From Gammaproteobacteria bacterium (GTDB lineage Bacteria > Pseudomonadota > Gammaproteobacteria > GCF-002020875), in the NCBI GenBank assembly GCA_018671205.1, contig JABHIC010000185.1, positions 1 through 10,526 of the forward strand: a stretch of 10,526 bases of DNA, read 5' to 3'. This document shows, in pieces, positions 1-4,755 of this stretch. The position numbers were made by a program, and so were the translations under genes. The first letter of the stretch is position 1. Each line of letters opens with the position of its first letter. Below the pieces are notes generated by a model. That model did not search any database. It saw only the letters and a program-made list of their open reading frames with translations, and had not been told where the DNA came from.

Positions 1-1
1 C

Positions 2-79
2 GAGTTAGAGGTAATGCTGCTGATCATTTCGGTGGTTTCATTGCTGTTATTGGTGGGTTTTAGTTTAGCGGGGTCATAG
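2..79 (+). CDS. C-terminal end of a small membrane protein (partial)
   Basis: The window opens inside a frame that reads ELEVMLLIISVVSLLLLVGF, then SLAGS and a TAG stop. About 20 consecutive residues are strongly hydrophobic, so this is a plausible C-terminal membrane helix. An internal ATG at 14 could also be the start of a 21-residue peptide. The next gene begins 7 nt after the stop. It is the first visible member of a run of tiny hydrophobic genes, so a small membrane (possibly lysis-related) protein is a guess. No family is recognised, and the start lies outside the window. Confidence 0.4.
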   Translation, partial: ELEVMLLIISVVSLLLLVGFSLAGS

Positions 80-86
80 GTAAGAG

Positions 87-221
87 ATGAGAAATCTAAT
101 AAAAGCGGGTGTTGCGGTGGCGGGGGAGACACCCGTTCTAGCAGCGCTGAATGTGGCTTTGATCACGGGGCTGGGGTATGTGGCTGCATCCATGATGCAC
201 CTGCTGTCAGGTGGCGCATGA
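87..221 (+). CDS. 44-residue membrane peptide, tandem paralogue A
   Basis: This short gene begins MRNLIKAGVAVAGETPVLAA and ends in SGGA. A short charged or amphipathic N-terminus (MRNLIK...GETP) is followed by one probable membrane helix covering about residues 17-40. The ATG at 87 follows GTAAGAG, a usable ribosome-binding sequence. Its TGA (219-221) overlaps the ATG of the next gene (218) as ATGA, so the two are probably translationally coupled. The downstream 44-residue protein aligns with it end to end without gaps, at 20 of 44 identical positions (MR.LIK, E.P.LAA, TGL.Y, AS). Conservation of the protein between copies is good evidence that both are real genes. Function is not recognised. 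A membrane or lysis-related accessory role is possible but unproven. Confidence 0.65.
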   Translation: MRNLIKAGVAVAGETPVLAALNVALITGLGYVAASMMHLLSGGA

Positions 222-352
222 GAGAGCTGATAAAAGACTGCATTCAGTCAGCGAAGGAAGCCCCTCTGCTTGCTGCGGTAACTATAGTCCTGGTCACTGG
301 GCTGTTGTACGCGGTGGCATCCCTGGTGATCTTGATGATTTTTGGCGTATGA
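218..352 (+). CDS. 44-residue membrane peptide, tandem paralogue B
   Basis: The protein begins MRELIKDCIQSAKEAPLLAA and continues with one long hydrophobic segment (about residues 17-44, including TIVLVTGLLY). It has the same length as the preceding peptide and aligns with it without gaps, sharing MR.LIK, E.P.LAA, TGL.Y and AS, so the pair arose by tandem duplication. The start is coupled to the upstream gene by an ATGA overlap, with AGGTGG just upstream as a weak ribosome-binding site. The stop (350-352) overlaps another ATG in the same way. The charged N-terminus followed by one membrane span fits a small inner-membrane peptide. No known family is assigned. Confidence 0.65.
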   Translation: MRELIKDCIQSAKEAPLLAAVTIVLVTGLLYAVASLVILMIFGV

Positions 353-444
353 CAGATACGATCTTACTGCTGTTTTTATGTAATGAGGTACCCGGTCTGA
401 CCTGTTCGATTCTGATGTACGGGCAAATGATGGTATTGGTATAA
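349..444 (+). CDS. 31-residue hydrophobic peptide (possible gene)
   Basis: The ATG at 349 overlaps the preceding stop as ATGA and gives a 31-residue peptide starting MTDTILLLFLCNEVPG and ending MMVLV. It is hydrophobic with two cysteines, and its stop is just before the strong AAGGAG site of the next gene. The ATGA junction and the way it fills the gap favour a real gene. Its size and lack of a recognised family argue for caution. A longer reading of the same frame from a GTG at 211 overlaps the paralogue B gene and is less likely. It could be a remnant or an unused frame. Confidence 0.35.
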   Translation: MTDTILLLFLCNEVPGLTCSILMYGQMMVLV

Positions 445-457
445 AAGGAGAGAGGAT

Positions 458-646
458 ATGTTTGAGTTAATGATGGGTGGCGGTTATGGGCAGTACGTGG
501 ATGTTGTGCTGCAGGTTGTTGGGGCATTCTCAGCGGTTGCAGCACTTACGCCGAATAAGTCTGACGACTTGATTGCTGCTAAGTTGCTGAGAGTGATAAA
601 TCTTATCGGCATGAACGTAGGCAAGGCAAAGAACGTAGGTGATTAG
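458..646 (+). CDS. Small phage protein with hydrophobic N-terminal half (62 residues)
   Basis: A strong AAGGAG ribosome-binding site (445-450) lies 7 nt before the ATG. Residues 13-31 (YVDVVLQVVGAFSAVAALT) are hydrophobic and could be a membrane segment. They are followed by PNKSDD and an amphipathic stretch ending NVGKAKN. The pattern, a hydrophobic helix then TP-K-DD then NVGKAKN, resembles small uncharacterised proteins I recall from many tailed-phage genomes, but a search would be needed to name the family. Together with the membrane peptides upstream it might belong to a lysis or membrane-associated cassette. That is inference from size and hydrophobicity only. Confidence 0.7.
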   Translation: MFELMMGGGYGQYVDVVLQVVGAFSAVAALTPNKSDDLIAAKLLRVINLIGMNVGKAKNVGD

Positions 647-739
647 GGGGCTCCTGCGCAGAATCTGCGTTCCTATCGAACCAATGCCTCGTAGTGTAGT
701 CGTGACCGTAGAGTGATGTCTTGAGGAACGGAGTACATC
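647..739 (+). other. Short intergenic gap before the neck genes
   Basis: These 93 bases carry no convincing gene. They include a small 5-bp hairpin (CGCAG/CTGCG, 657-669) without a following T-run, and the ribosome-binding site CGGAG (729-733) of the next gene. It is the largest plus-strand gap before the strand switch, so it could hold a promoter, but I see no clear -35/-10 pair. Confidence 0.3.
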
Positions 740-1498
740 ATGTCTATTTTTGCCGAAACAAAGATTGTTGAAGAGATTCGCACCGAGCGTATACCGCTGC
801 TGTCCGAGGATTATGTTGACCTTTCTGCCGTAGCCGATGGCTACATAGAGGAGATGGTTCTTGCGGCTGAGGCTGAGGTAGAGCGTCGACTCACTGTGCC
901 CCTCTCTCCGGTTGAGGTTTTTCCGCATCCTCCCTCTGAGGATGAGATTGATGACCTGAATGGGGTTCGATGGGTGCAGGAACCGGGTTATGATCTGCCT
1001 CCTGGCTACTTCTCTCCGGGGCATTGGGGGTTGTTGCGGTTGCGTATTCGCCCGGTGATCAGTGTCTCCAGTGTCGCCCTGATTCACCCTGTCTCCCATA
1101 CCACCGTCTATGATGTTCCCGATTCCTGGATCATGCTGGATCAGACGGGTGGCACGATCACCATTCTGCCATCCACAGATGTTGCCAATGGTCGGATGTC
1201 GATGTTTCTGCTGCAAGCGATGTCCTCCGGTTACGAAATTCCGCACATTATTCGGGTGCGTTACAAGGCGGGGCTCTCTGATATTCATACCCGGTACCCA
1301 GATATTCCAGCCTTGATCAAGCAGCTCGCTATGGTCAGGATCATTGATAGCGGAATGGTTCCGCAGTCGGGGTCACTCTCTGCCGATGGTATCTCTCAGT
1401 CCTTTTCCCTGGATTCCGGGAAGATGGTGGATGTGATCAACAAGCGCCTTGATGATCTTCGTGATCAAATTGTCGGGCCACGGATGGTCTTTGCCTGA
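740..1498 (+). CDS. Head-tail connector (adaptor) protein
   Basis: This is a predicted neck protein that would bind the portal ring and join the head to the tail. The N-terminal half includes a helical stretch (about residues 29-51) like the alpha-helical start of gp6/gp15-type adaptors. Near the C-terminus, residues 214-225 read SADGISQSFSLD, a segment typical of phage head-tail connector proteins, followed by a long terminal helix. At 252 residues it is longer than the small HK97 gp6 or SPP1 gp15 adaptors. The extra length is a central region rich in Pro, Gly and beta-type sequence (residues 60-180). The start has CGGAG upstream, and its TGA shares one base with the next ATG (TGATG), so it is coupled to that gene. 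The functional call rests on the motif and on position ahead of the tail genes. Another neck role is possible. Confidence 0.65.
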   Translation: MSIFAETKIVEEIRTERIPLLSEDYVDLSAVADGYIEEMVLAAEAEVERRLTVPLSPVEVFPHPPSEDEIDDLNGVRWVQEPGYDLPPGYFSPGHWGLLRLRIRPVISVSSVALIHPVSHTTVYDVPDSWIMLDQTGGTITILPSTDVANGRMSMFLLQAMSSGYEIPHIIRVRYKAGLSDIHTRYPDIPALIKQLAMVRIIDSGMVPQSGSLSADGISQSFSLDSGKMVDVINKRLDDLRDQIVGPRMVFA

Positions 1499-2124
1499 TG
1501 CGTTTTTCTCCGCGCAAGTTTAATAATATGATCAATAACGTGGCGCAGAACGTCAGCTGGCGAAAGGCTTATGCGTGCCCCTGTGTGAATCCACAATCCT
1601 CTGCAGCAGACCCTGAGTGTCGTCACTGTGGTGGCAAGGGGAATATCTGGGATGATGCTGTGGATGGTACTGCTGCGCTTACGGAGCGTGACACCCTGCG
1701 TCAATGGAAAGAGTTTGGACAGATGGATGCGGGGGATCTGGTGTTAGTGCTTGCATCCGACTCTGCGCTGTATGAGATTGGACGTAGTGATCGGGTGGTC
1801 ATGCAAGATCGCACCGAGCCGTTTTCGATCAACCTGCTATCAGGACGGCGGGATCAGTTGCGTCTCCCTGTGGTCTCTATTGATCGTCTCTTCTGGCTGC
1901 TGCCAAACGGTGATATCAGTGATGGAGAGATACCGAAGATTCTGGATAACGGGATAATCGAGCATGAATTCCCCCCGCCGATCGGAACCACCTATTCAGT
2001 TACGGGACGACAGCACCCGGAGTATTTCGTCTGGATGTCGCTCCCCACTGACCGACCACATCACAAAGGTTCCCGTCTTCCTCGGCGGGTTGTATTACGC
2101 AAATGGGATCTATACGGACGATGA
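1498..2124 (+). CDS. Phage neck protein with Cys4 zinc-binding motif (probable stopper)
   Basis: Near its N-terminus (residues 20-50) the protein carries the sequence SWRKAYACPC, and then ECRHCGGKG. Cysteines 27, 29, 41 and 44 form a CxC...CxxC site with trailing GGKG, as in DnaJ-like or rubredoxin-like zinc knuckles. The rest (about 65-208) looks beta-rich: it includes DAGDLVLVLASDSALYEIG and RLFWLLPNG, and the last residues are LRKWDLYGR. A Cys-knuckle followed by a beta-barrel-like domain occurs in uncharacterised phage neck proteins next to the connector. By position it would be the stopper that seals the head after packaging. The gene starts on the last base of the connector stop codon. 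Its own stop overlaps the ATG of a small CxxC gene (ATGA). Metal binding is seen as a motif only, and the stopper role is inferred from gene order. Confidence 0.6.
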   Translation: MRFSPRKFNNMINNVAQNVSWRKAYACPCVNPQSSAADPECRHCGGKGNIWDDAVDGTAALTERDTLRQWKEFGQMDAGDLVLVLASDSALYEIGRSDRVVMQDRTEPFSINLLSGRRDQLRLPVVSIDRLFWLLPNGDISDGEIPKILDNGIIEHEFPPPIGTTYSVTGRQHPEYFVWMSLPTDRPHHKGSRLPRRVVLRKWDLYGR

Positions 2125-2321
2125 AAAAACGATGCAAAGGCTGCAAACACTACCAGGCCACCTACAGGGTTCATTCTGGGATCTGTGAGAAGCACAAAAA
2201 ACGGACAAATGAGTCTGACCGCTATAATGATTTCGTAATCAGAAAATCATCTGTTCAACGGCAACCGACATTGCTTTTTCAAATGCAGGTTTCATCTCCC
2301 CAGCGACTTTCTGCGCAATAA
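2121..2321 (+). CDS. Small CxxC protein, C-terminus probably altered
   Basis: The ATG at 2121 overlaps the previous stop as ATGA, giving 66 residues that start MKKRCKGCKHYQATYR. Cysteines 5, 8 and 22 and His-10 and His-25 make a CxxC...CxxH zinc-knuckle-like site. The stretch GICEKHKKRTNESDRYNDF resembles small phage Cys-rich proteins that end soon after a (S/D)xCxxF segment, but here the expected fourth Cys is Tyr-35. From about residue 40 onward the frame runs antisense through the 3' end of the oppositely oriented gene at 2239-3045, and the sequence (SSVQRQPTLLFQMQ) loses any family look. The native end may have been lost when the strand-switch block arose. An upstream in-frame ATG at 2103 is less likely because the ATGA junction matches the coupling seen elsewhere in the window. 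Confidence 0.5.
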   Translation: MKKRCKGCKHYQATYRVHSGICEKHKKRTNESDRYNDFVIRKSSVQRQPTLLFQMQVSSPQRLSAQ

Positions 2322-3045
2322 ATAGACCGGGCTTTGGTGGAACCAGCCACTTATTGGTCTGCCACTCCCCCATGACCCGGAACGTCATATATTGCGAGTG
2401 CCCCTTATTCCCCATCTTCACCATGCCCGCATGGATGTCGGTGGTGTGATGTGGCTTCAGTTTCGGAGTCATCCCGGCTGGTAGCCGCCCGCCCCAATCG
2501 TACTTATTTTGCGCCACCAGCATCGGCTTCCTGGTTTTGATGTTGAATGCTCCGGTACCGCTGATCCTCTTCCCCTGTCCTGTGACCCTGCTGCGCATCA
2601 GCTTCTTTGCGTGAGCGTAGACGAGGTCTGGCATGGCGGGTGCGTGGGCGGTGCTTCCCGGTGTGTTGTGCCGAAACGGGATAATCAGATAACGCTGCCC
2701 AGCATTTTTGCCGTTTTTCGCCACTCTCGCCTTCAGCGATGTGTGCAACATCTTTTTCAGGTCTTTGCCGGGTCTCCCTCGCTCGATCTCCCCGGCGTAG
2801 TGGTATTCGGTGTGCACCTCATGATAGAGGTCATGAACCTTTGCGATCTCTAGTGAGTGAACGTAGTCCTTTTTCTCTTTAACCCAGACCCCTTTGGCGT
2901 GCATCACCTCGTTTGCCCATCGCGCATGAACCTCCTGCGCTGTCGCAGCCACAATCTGCTGGACGTGGGTGGTGACCTGCTGACCAATGGCATCTAGCCC
3001 CGCATAGAGATGGGTGAAGTCAACGTGTAGGTTGTAGCTAGCCAT
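2239..3045 (-). CDS. HK97 gp10-like tail completion / virion morphogenesis protein, reversed
   Basis: The 268-residue product has features of the HK97-gp10 group of neck/tail-completion proteins. Residues 84-100 contain AGEIERGRPGKDLKKML, like the (A)xxIExGrpaxDlK segment. Residues 119-130 are YLIIPFRHNTPG, matching the IPFRHGTPG core. Residues 221-240 (TFRVMGEWQTNKWLVPPKPG) match the C-terminal FR-V-S...W-hPG region. The N-terminus is helical. In related phages this gene lies between the stopper and the tail terminator, exactly where it is here, but here it is on the minus strand against the late operon. It would be expressed from its own promoter: a TATAAT lies 6 nt upstream of the ATG. Its 3' end overlaps the small CxxC gene head to head. 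Family placement is fairly secure. The precise structural role, and whether it is made late, are not. Confidence 0.65.
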   Translation of the reverse strand: MASYNLHVDFTHLYAGLDAIGQQVTTHVQQIVAATAQEVHARWANEVMHAKGVWVKEKKDYVHSLEIAKVHDLYHEVHTEYHYAGEIERGRPGKDLKKMLHTSLKARVAKNGKNAGQRYLIIPFRHNTPGSTAHAPAMPDLVYAHAKKLMRSRVTGQGKRISGTGAFNIKTRKPMLVAQNKYDWGGRLPAGMTPKLKPHHTTDIHAGMVKMGNKGHSQYMTFRVMGEWQTNKWLVPPKPGLFIAQKVAGEMKPAFEKAMSVAVEQMIF

Positions 3046-3090
3046 GCCCCGATTATAGGGTCACGACAGTTGTGGCAATTATATCTATTG
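3046..3090 (-). promoter_or_regulatory. Candidate promoter of the reversed gp10-like gene
   Basis: Read on the minus strand, a perfect TATAAT occupies 3057-3052, six bases before the ATG (3045). TTGCCA lies 15 bases further upstream (3078-3073), a short spacer. A second TATAAT is at 3083-3078, overlapping that TTGCCA, but has no good -35. If the proximal box is used, transcription would begin at or next to the A of the ATG, giving a leaderless mRNA. If the distal one is used, the leader would be about 25 nt. The boxes are seen directly; promoter activity is inferred. Confidence 0.4.
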
Positions 3091-3110
3091 TGCCTGAACG
3101 AAAATGCAAC

Positions 3111-3524
3111 TCAAACAACACGAACCTCAACTCTCTTACCCAGTGAGGCTGCTGCCTGTTCTATCTGAGAAAACTTTGACGCATGCCCCAAATCCAATAA
3201 CCGATCCACTTGTGGCGTATGCCAATGCAACCGACGAGCAAGTTCCGCTTTGCGAACCCCCTGTTCGCGCATCGCTGCATAAACCCCCAACTTGGCACAC
3301 TCCAGGGGATCTGGTTGAACCGTAGGACGACCCTCAGCAGGGCTTGGATTCGGCAAATCACGCCGACCACTCACATACATGGAAAGCGCAGTCTCCAGCG
3401 CATCACGCGCCTGAAGTAGAGCCTCATGCTTATCACCACCAAAGGTAATGGCTTCAGGCACATCGGGAAAAGTAGCCAAGACAGTATCTCCATCCTGTTG
3501 TAAATTAACTGGGTACTCAAACAT
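3111..3524 (-). CDS. hicB: HicB-family antitoxin/repressor without adjacent HicA
   Basis: The 137-residue protein has the HicB layout. The N-terminal domain (about 1-55, MFEYPVNLQQDGDTVLATFP then DVPEAITFGGDKHEALLQA) is the partial RNase-H-like fold that blocks HicA. A linker follows (about 56-75). The C-terminal helix-turn-helix (about 80-130, including MREQGVRKAELARRLHW, then TPQVDRLLDLGHAS) binds DNA. HicB normally neutralises the mRNA-cleaving toxin HicA and represses its own operon. No HicA-sized gene with the expected features lies on either side: 65 nt separate it from the gp10-like gene downstream, and a plus-strand tail gene lies upstream. It may therefore act as a stand-alone regulator, as an anti-toxin against a host HicA, or be a remnant. 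A palindrome immediately upstream of the start suggests autoregulation. Confidence 0.8.
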   Translation of the reverse strand: MFEYPVNLQQDGDTVLATFPDVPEAITFGGDKHEALLQARDALETALSMYVSGRRDLPNPSPAEGRPTVQPDPLECAKLGVYAAMREQGVRKAELARRLHWHTPQVDRLLDLGHASKFSQIEQAAASLGKRVEVRVV

Positions 3525-3615
3525 TGCTCAATAATACAACATTATTGATGTGTAGTTAAACAGAGGTGTTGTGTTTTTCTGCTGCCATGACAGTCGTGAC
3601 AGTAGGGTTTCTACA
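3525..3615. promoter_or_regulatory. Divergent intergenic region between hicB and the tail genes
   Basis: This 91-bp AT-richer spacer separates the minus-strand hicB from the plus-strand tail operon. On the minus strand TATTAT (3536-3531) lies six bases before the hicB ATG, with TTTAAC 18 bp upstream as a weak -35. On the plus strand I find no convincing promoter for the tail genes, only a weak ribosome-binding sequence (AGTAGGG, 3601-3607) before the ATG at 3616. Late transcription from further upstream may therefore pass through. Confidence 0.4.
3528..3548. promoter_or_regulatory. 8-bp inverted repeat over the hicB start region (candidate operator)
   Basis: The arms are TCAATAAT (3528-3535) and ATTATTGA (3541-3548), perfectly complementary, with the 5-bp centre ACAAC. 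The repeat lies 3 nt from the hicB ATG (3524). On the minus strand it contains the likely -10 box TATTAT, so a bound repressor would block transcription of hicB. HicB proteins with a DNA-binding C-terminal domain repress their own promoters, so HicB is the natural candidate ligand. The palindrome is seen directly; its use is inferred. Confidence 0.55.
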
Positions 3616-4464
3616 ATGGCAATTGAATACATCCAGCAGTTTCAGGCAGGAAATGCGCTGTCTCTGAAAATTTTAGTCCCTTACTGTAATGCGTGGAAAA
3701 TCCTGCGCAAAGAAGGTGGAGCTCCATTATCTCACGATGATGCTGCGGCTCATGTGATTCCACAGCGCAACAATTTATCTGTCGTTGATGCCGATGGGCT
3801 CATCAACGGTGTGGCTTACCACTACCTGATGTTCATCCGTCTCAAGGGGGTCTGGTCTGCGGCTGGAAAGGTGATCATTGCCACTCCGGATTCCACCTAC
3901 CGGCAGCTGGGGACAGATGTCCTCTCTCTGGTGCGTGAGCGCATGGATTTGGGGTTAAATGCCTTGGTCGATCGAGGTCTGCTCACCCATTCAGCCGATC
4001 AGATTCAGGTGTTGACGGCTCCTCCGGTCTCCACCGAGATCGATTGGCCTATTGTAACCACCCATCTTCAGAGTGATTCTTCGGCTGAACGCGGTCTGGG
4101 TGAGTACATTGCGCCGGACGAATACGACTCAGAGACGAATGAGTGGTCGAGTTTTGAGGGGTGGATCTCAGATGTCCGGATATCCATTATCGCCTGGTCG
4201 CAGAACCCGGATCAGCGTATCAAGCTGCGTATCGCAATTAAAAATCTGTTGATTGCAAACCTCTCTGTTTTTGAGGCACACGAAATGATCAACATCGACC
4301 TATCTCAGTCCGATACGGAAGATTTCGAGGGGTATTCAGTTCCTGTCTATCAGGTCGTGACAACACTATCGTGTCAGGCACCCAGCTTCGTGGAAACCTT
4401 CTCACCGACAATCAGTCGGGTTGATATCGATCCTCACTGCGGGTTAGCCGAGAAGATACTTTAG
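3616..4464 (+). CDS. Tail terminator / tail completion-like protein
   Basis: The 282-residue product lies just ahead of the sheath gene, the usual site of the protein that caps the growing tube and sheath and joins tail to head. It has two parts. The N-terminal part (about 8-125) includes NAWKILRKEGG and HYLMFIRLKGVW. The C-terminal part (about 143-257) reads DWPIVTTHLQSDSSAERGLG, then FEGWISDVRISIIAWSQNPD with RIKLRIAIKNLLIANLSVFE and a final PVYQVVTTLSCQAP. The second part resembles minor tail/terminator proteins, in which an assembly surface is followed by an F-C-AP ending. The ATG at 3616 is preferred to a GTG at 3571 because AGTAGGG stands just upstream and the extra 15 residues (Cys- and Arg-rich) look non-coding. 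The terminator role is inferred mainly from position. Confidence 0.55.
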   Translation: MAIEYIQQFQAGNALSLKILVPYCNAWKILRKEGGAPLSHDDAAAHVIPQRNNLSVVDADGLINGVAYHYLMFIRLKGVWSAAGKVIIATPDSTYRQLGTDVLSLVRERMDLGLNALVDRGLLTHSADQIQVLTAPPVSTEIDWPIVTTHLQSDSSAERGLGEYIAPDEYDSETNEWSSFEGWISDVRISIIAWSQNPDQRIKLRIAIKNLLIANLSVFEAHEMINIDLSQSDTEDFEGYSVPVYQVVTTLSCQAPSFVETFSPTISRVDIDPHCGLAEKIL

Positions 4465-4485
4465 CGGCGCGATTAAGGAGCGGGA

Positions 4486-4743
4486 ATGGACACAAGAAAA
4501 ACAGGCAGCAAGGCTCAGGAGGTTGGCGTTTCCGAAAGCGTTTCGGTAAAGGCATCCTCTGTGGCAAGAAAATCAACACCAACAGTCAGCCTGGCTGAGT
4601 TCTGCAGTGAGCTATCAGCCACTAATGACAAGGTGGAACTCATTGGGGGGTTTCACTTCGACCAGAAACGGCAGGGTAACCTGAAAAATAGTCGTGCAGC
4701 CTTTCAACAGGCATTTGCTGACTTCTGTGTAAAACCGATCTAA
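4486..4743 (+). CDS. Small conserved tail-region protein (85 residues)
   Basis: A strong AAGGAG precedes the ATG. The first 33 residues are Ser/Thr/Lys-rich and probably disordered (many KASSVARK-like stretches). The remainder is a compact domain: VSLAEFCSELSA, VELIGGFHFDQKRQGNLKNS, and AAFQQAFADFCVKPI. The pattern 'laeFc...ELIggF...G..K.....F...F...P' matches small uncharacterised proteins I recall next to sheath genes in myovirus-like prophages. It is tightly packed between the terminator-like gene and the sheath gene (12 nt), so it probably belongs to tail assembly. Role unknown. Confidence 0.7.
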   Translation: MDTRKTGSKAQEVGVSESVSVKASSVARKSTPTVSLAEFCSELSATNDKVELIGGFHFDQKRQGNLKNSRAAFQQAFADFCVKPI

Positions 4744-4755
4744 AGGGGCGAGATA

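Noticed and set aside
613..639. Direct repeat GAACGTAGG at 613 and 631
   Set aside because: It encodes the repeated residues NVG within the 62-residue protein. There is no sign of a mobile or regulatory repeat.
657..669. CGCAG/CTGCG hairpin between the 62-residue gene and the connector
   Set aside because: Five base pairs with no T-tract is too weak to call a terminator, and it may be chance.
2223..2228. TATAAT on the plus strand inside the small CxxC gene as a promoter
   Set aside because: No -35-like hexamer stands at the right distance, and it lies in coding sequence. An AT-rich coincidence is likely.
2227..2250. Inverted repeat ATGATTT/AAATCAT near the end of the gp10-like gene, as a possible terminator
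   Set aside because: The arms are only 7 AT-rich bases with a 10-nt loop and no GC-rich stem or T-run, and they lie in coding sequence. A convergent-terminator role is not supported.
3046..3110. Search for a hicA gene next to hicB, and for CRISPR, tRNA or IS features across the window
   Set aside because: The 65-nt and 91-nt gaps are too small for HicA, and no CRISPR-like repeats, tRNA folds, transposase or terminal repeats were seen by eye.
3571..3618. GTG at 3571 as start of the terminator-like gene (297 residues)
   Set aside because: The extra 15 residues (FFCCHDSRDSRV...) look non-coding, and AGTAGGG sits just before the ATG at 3616.
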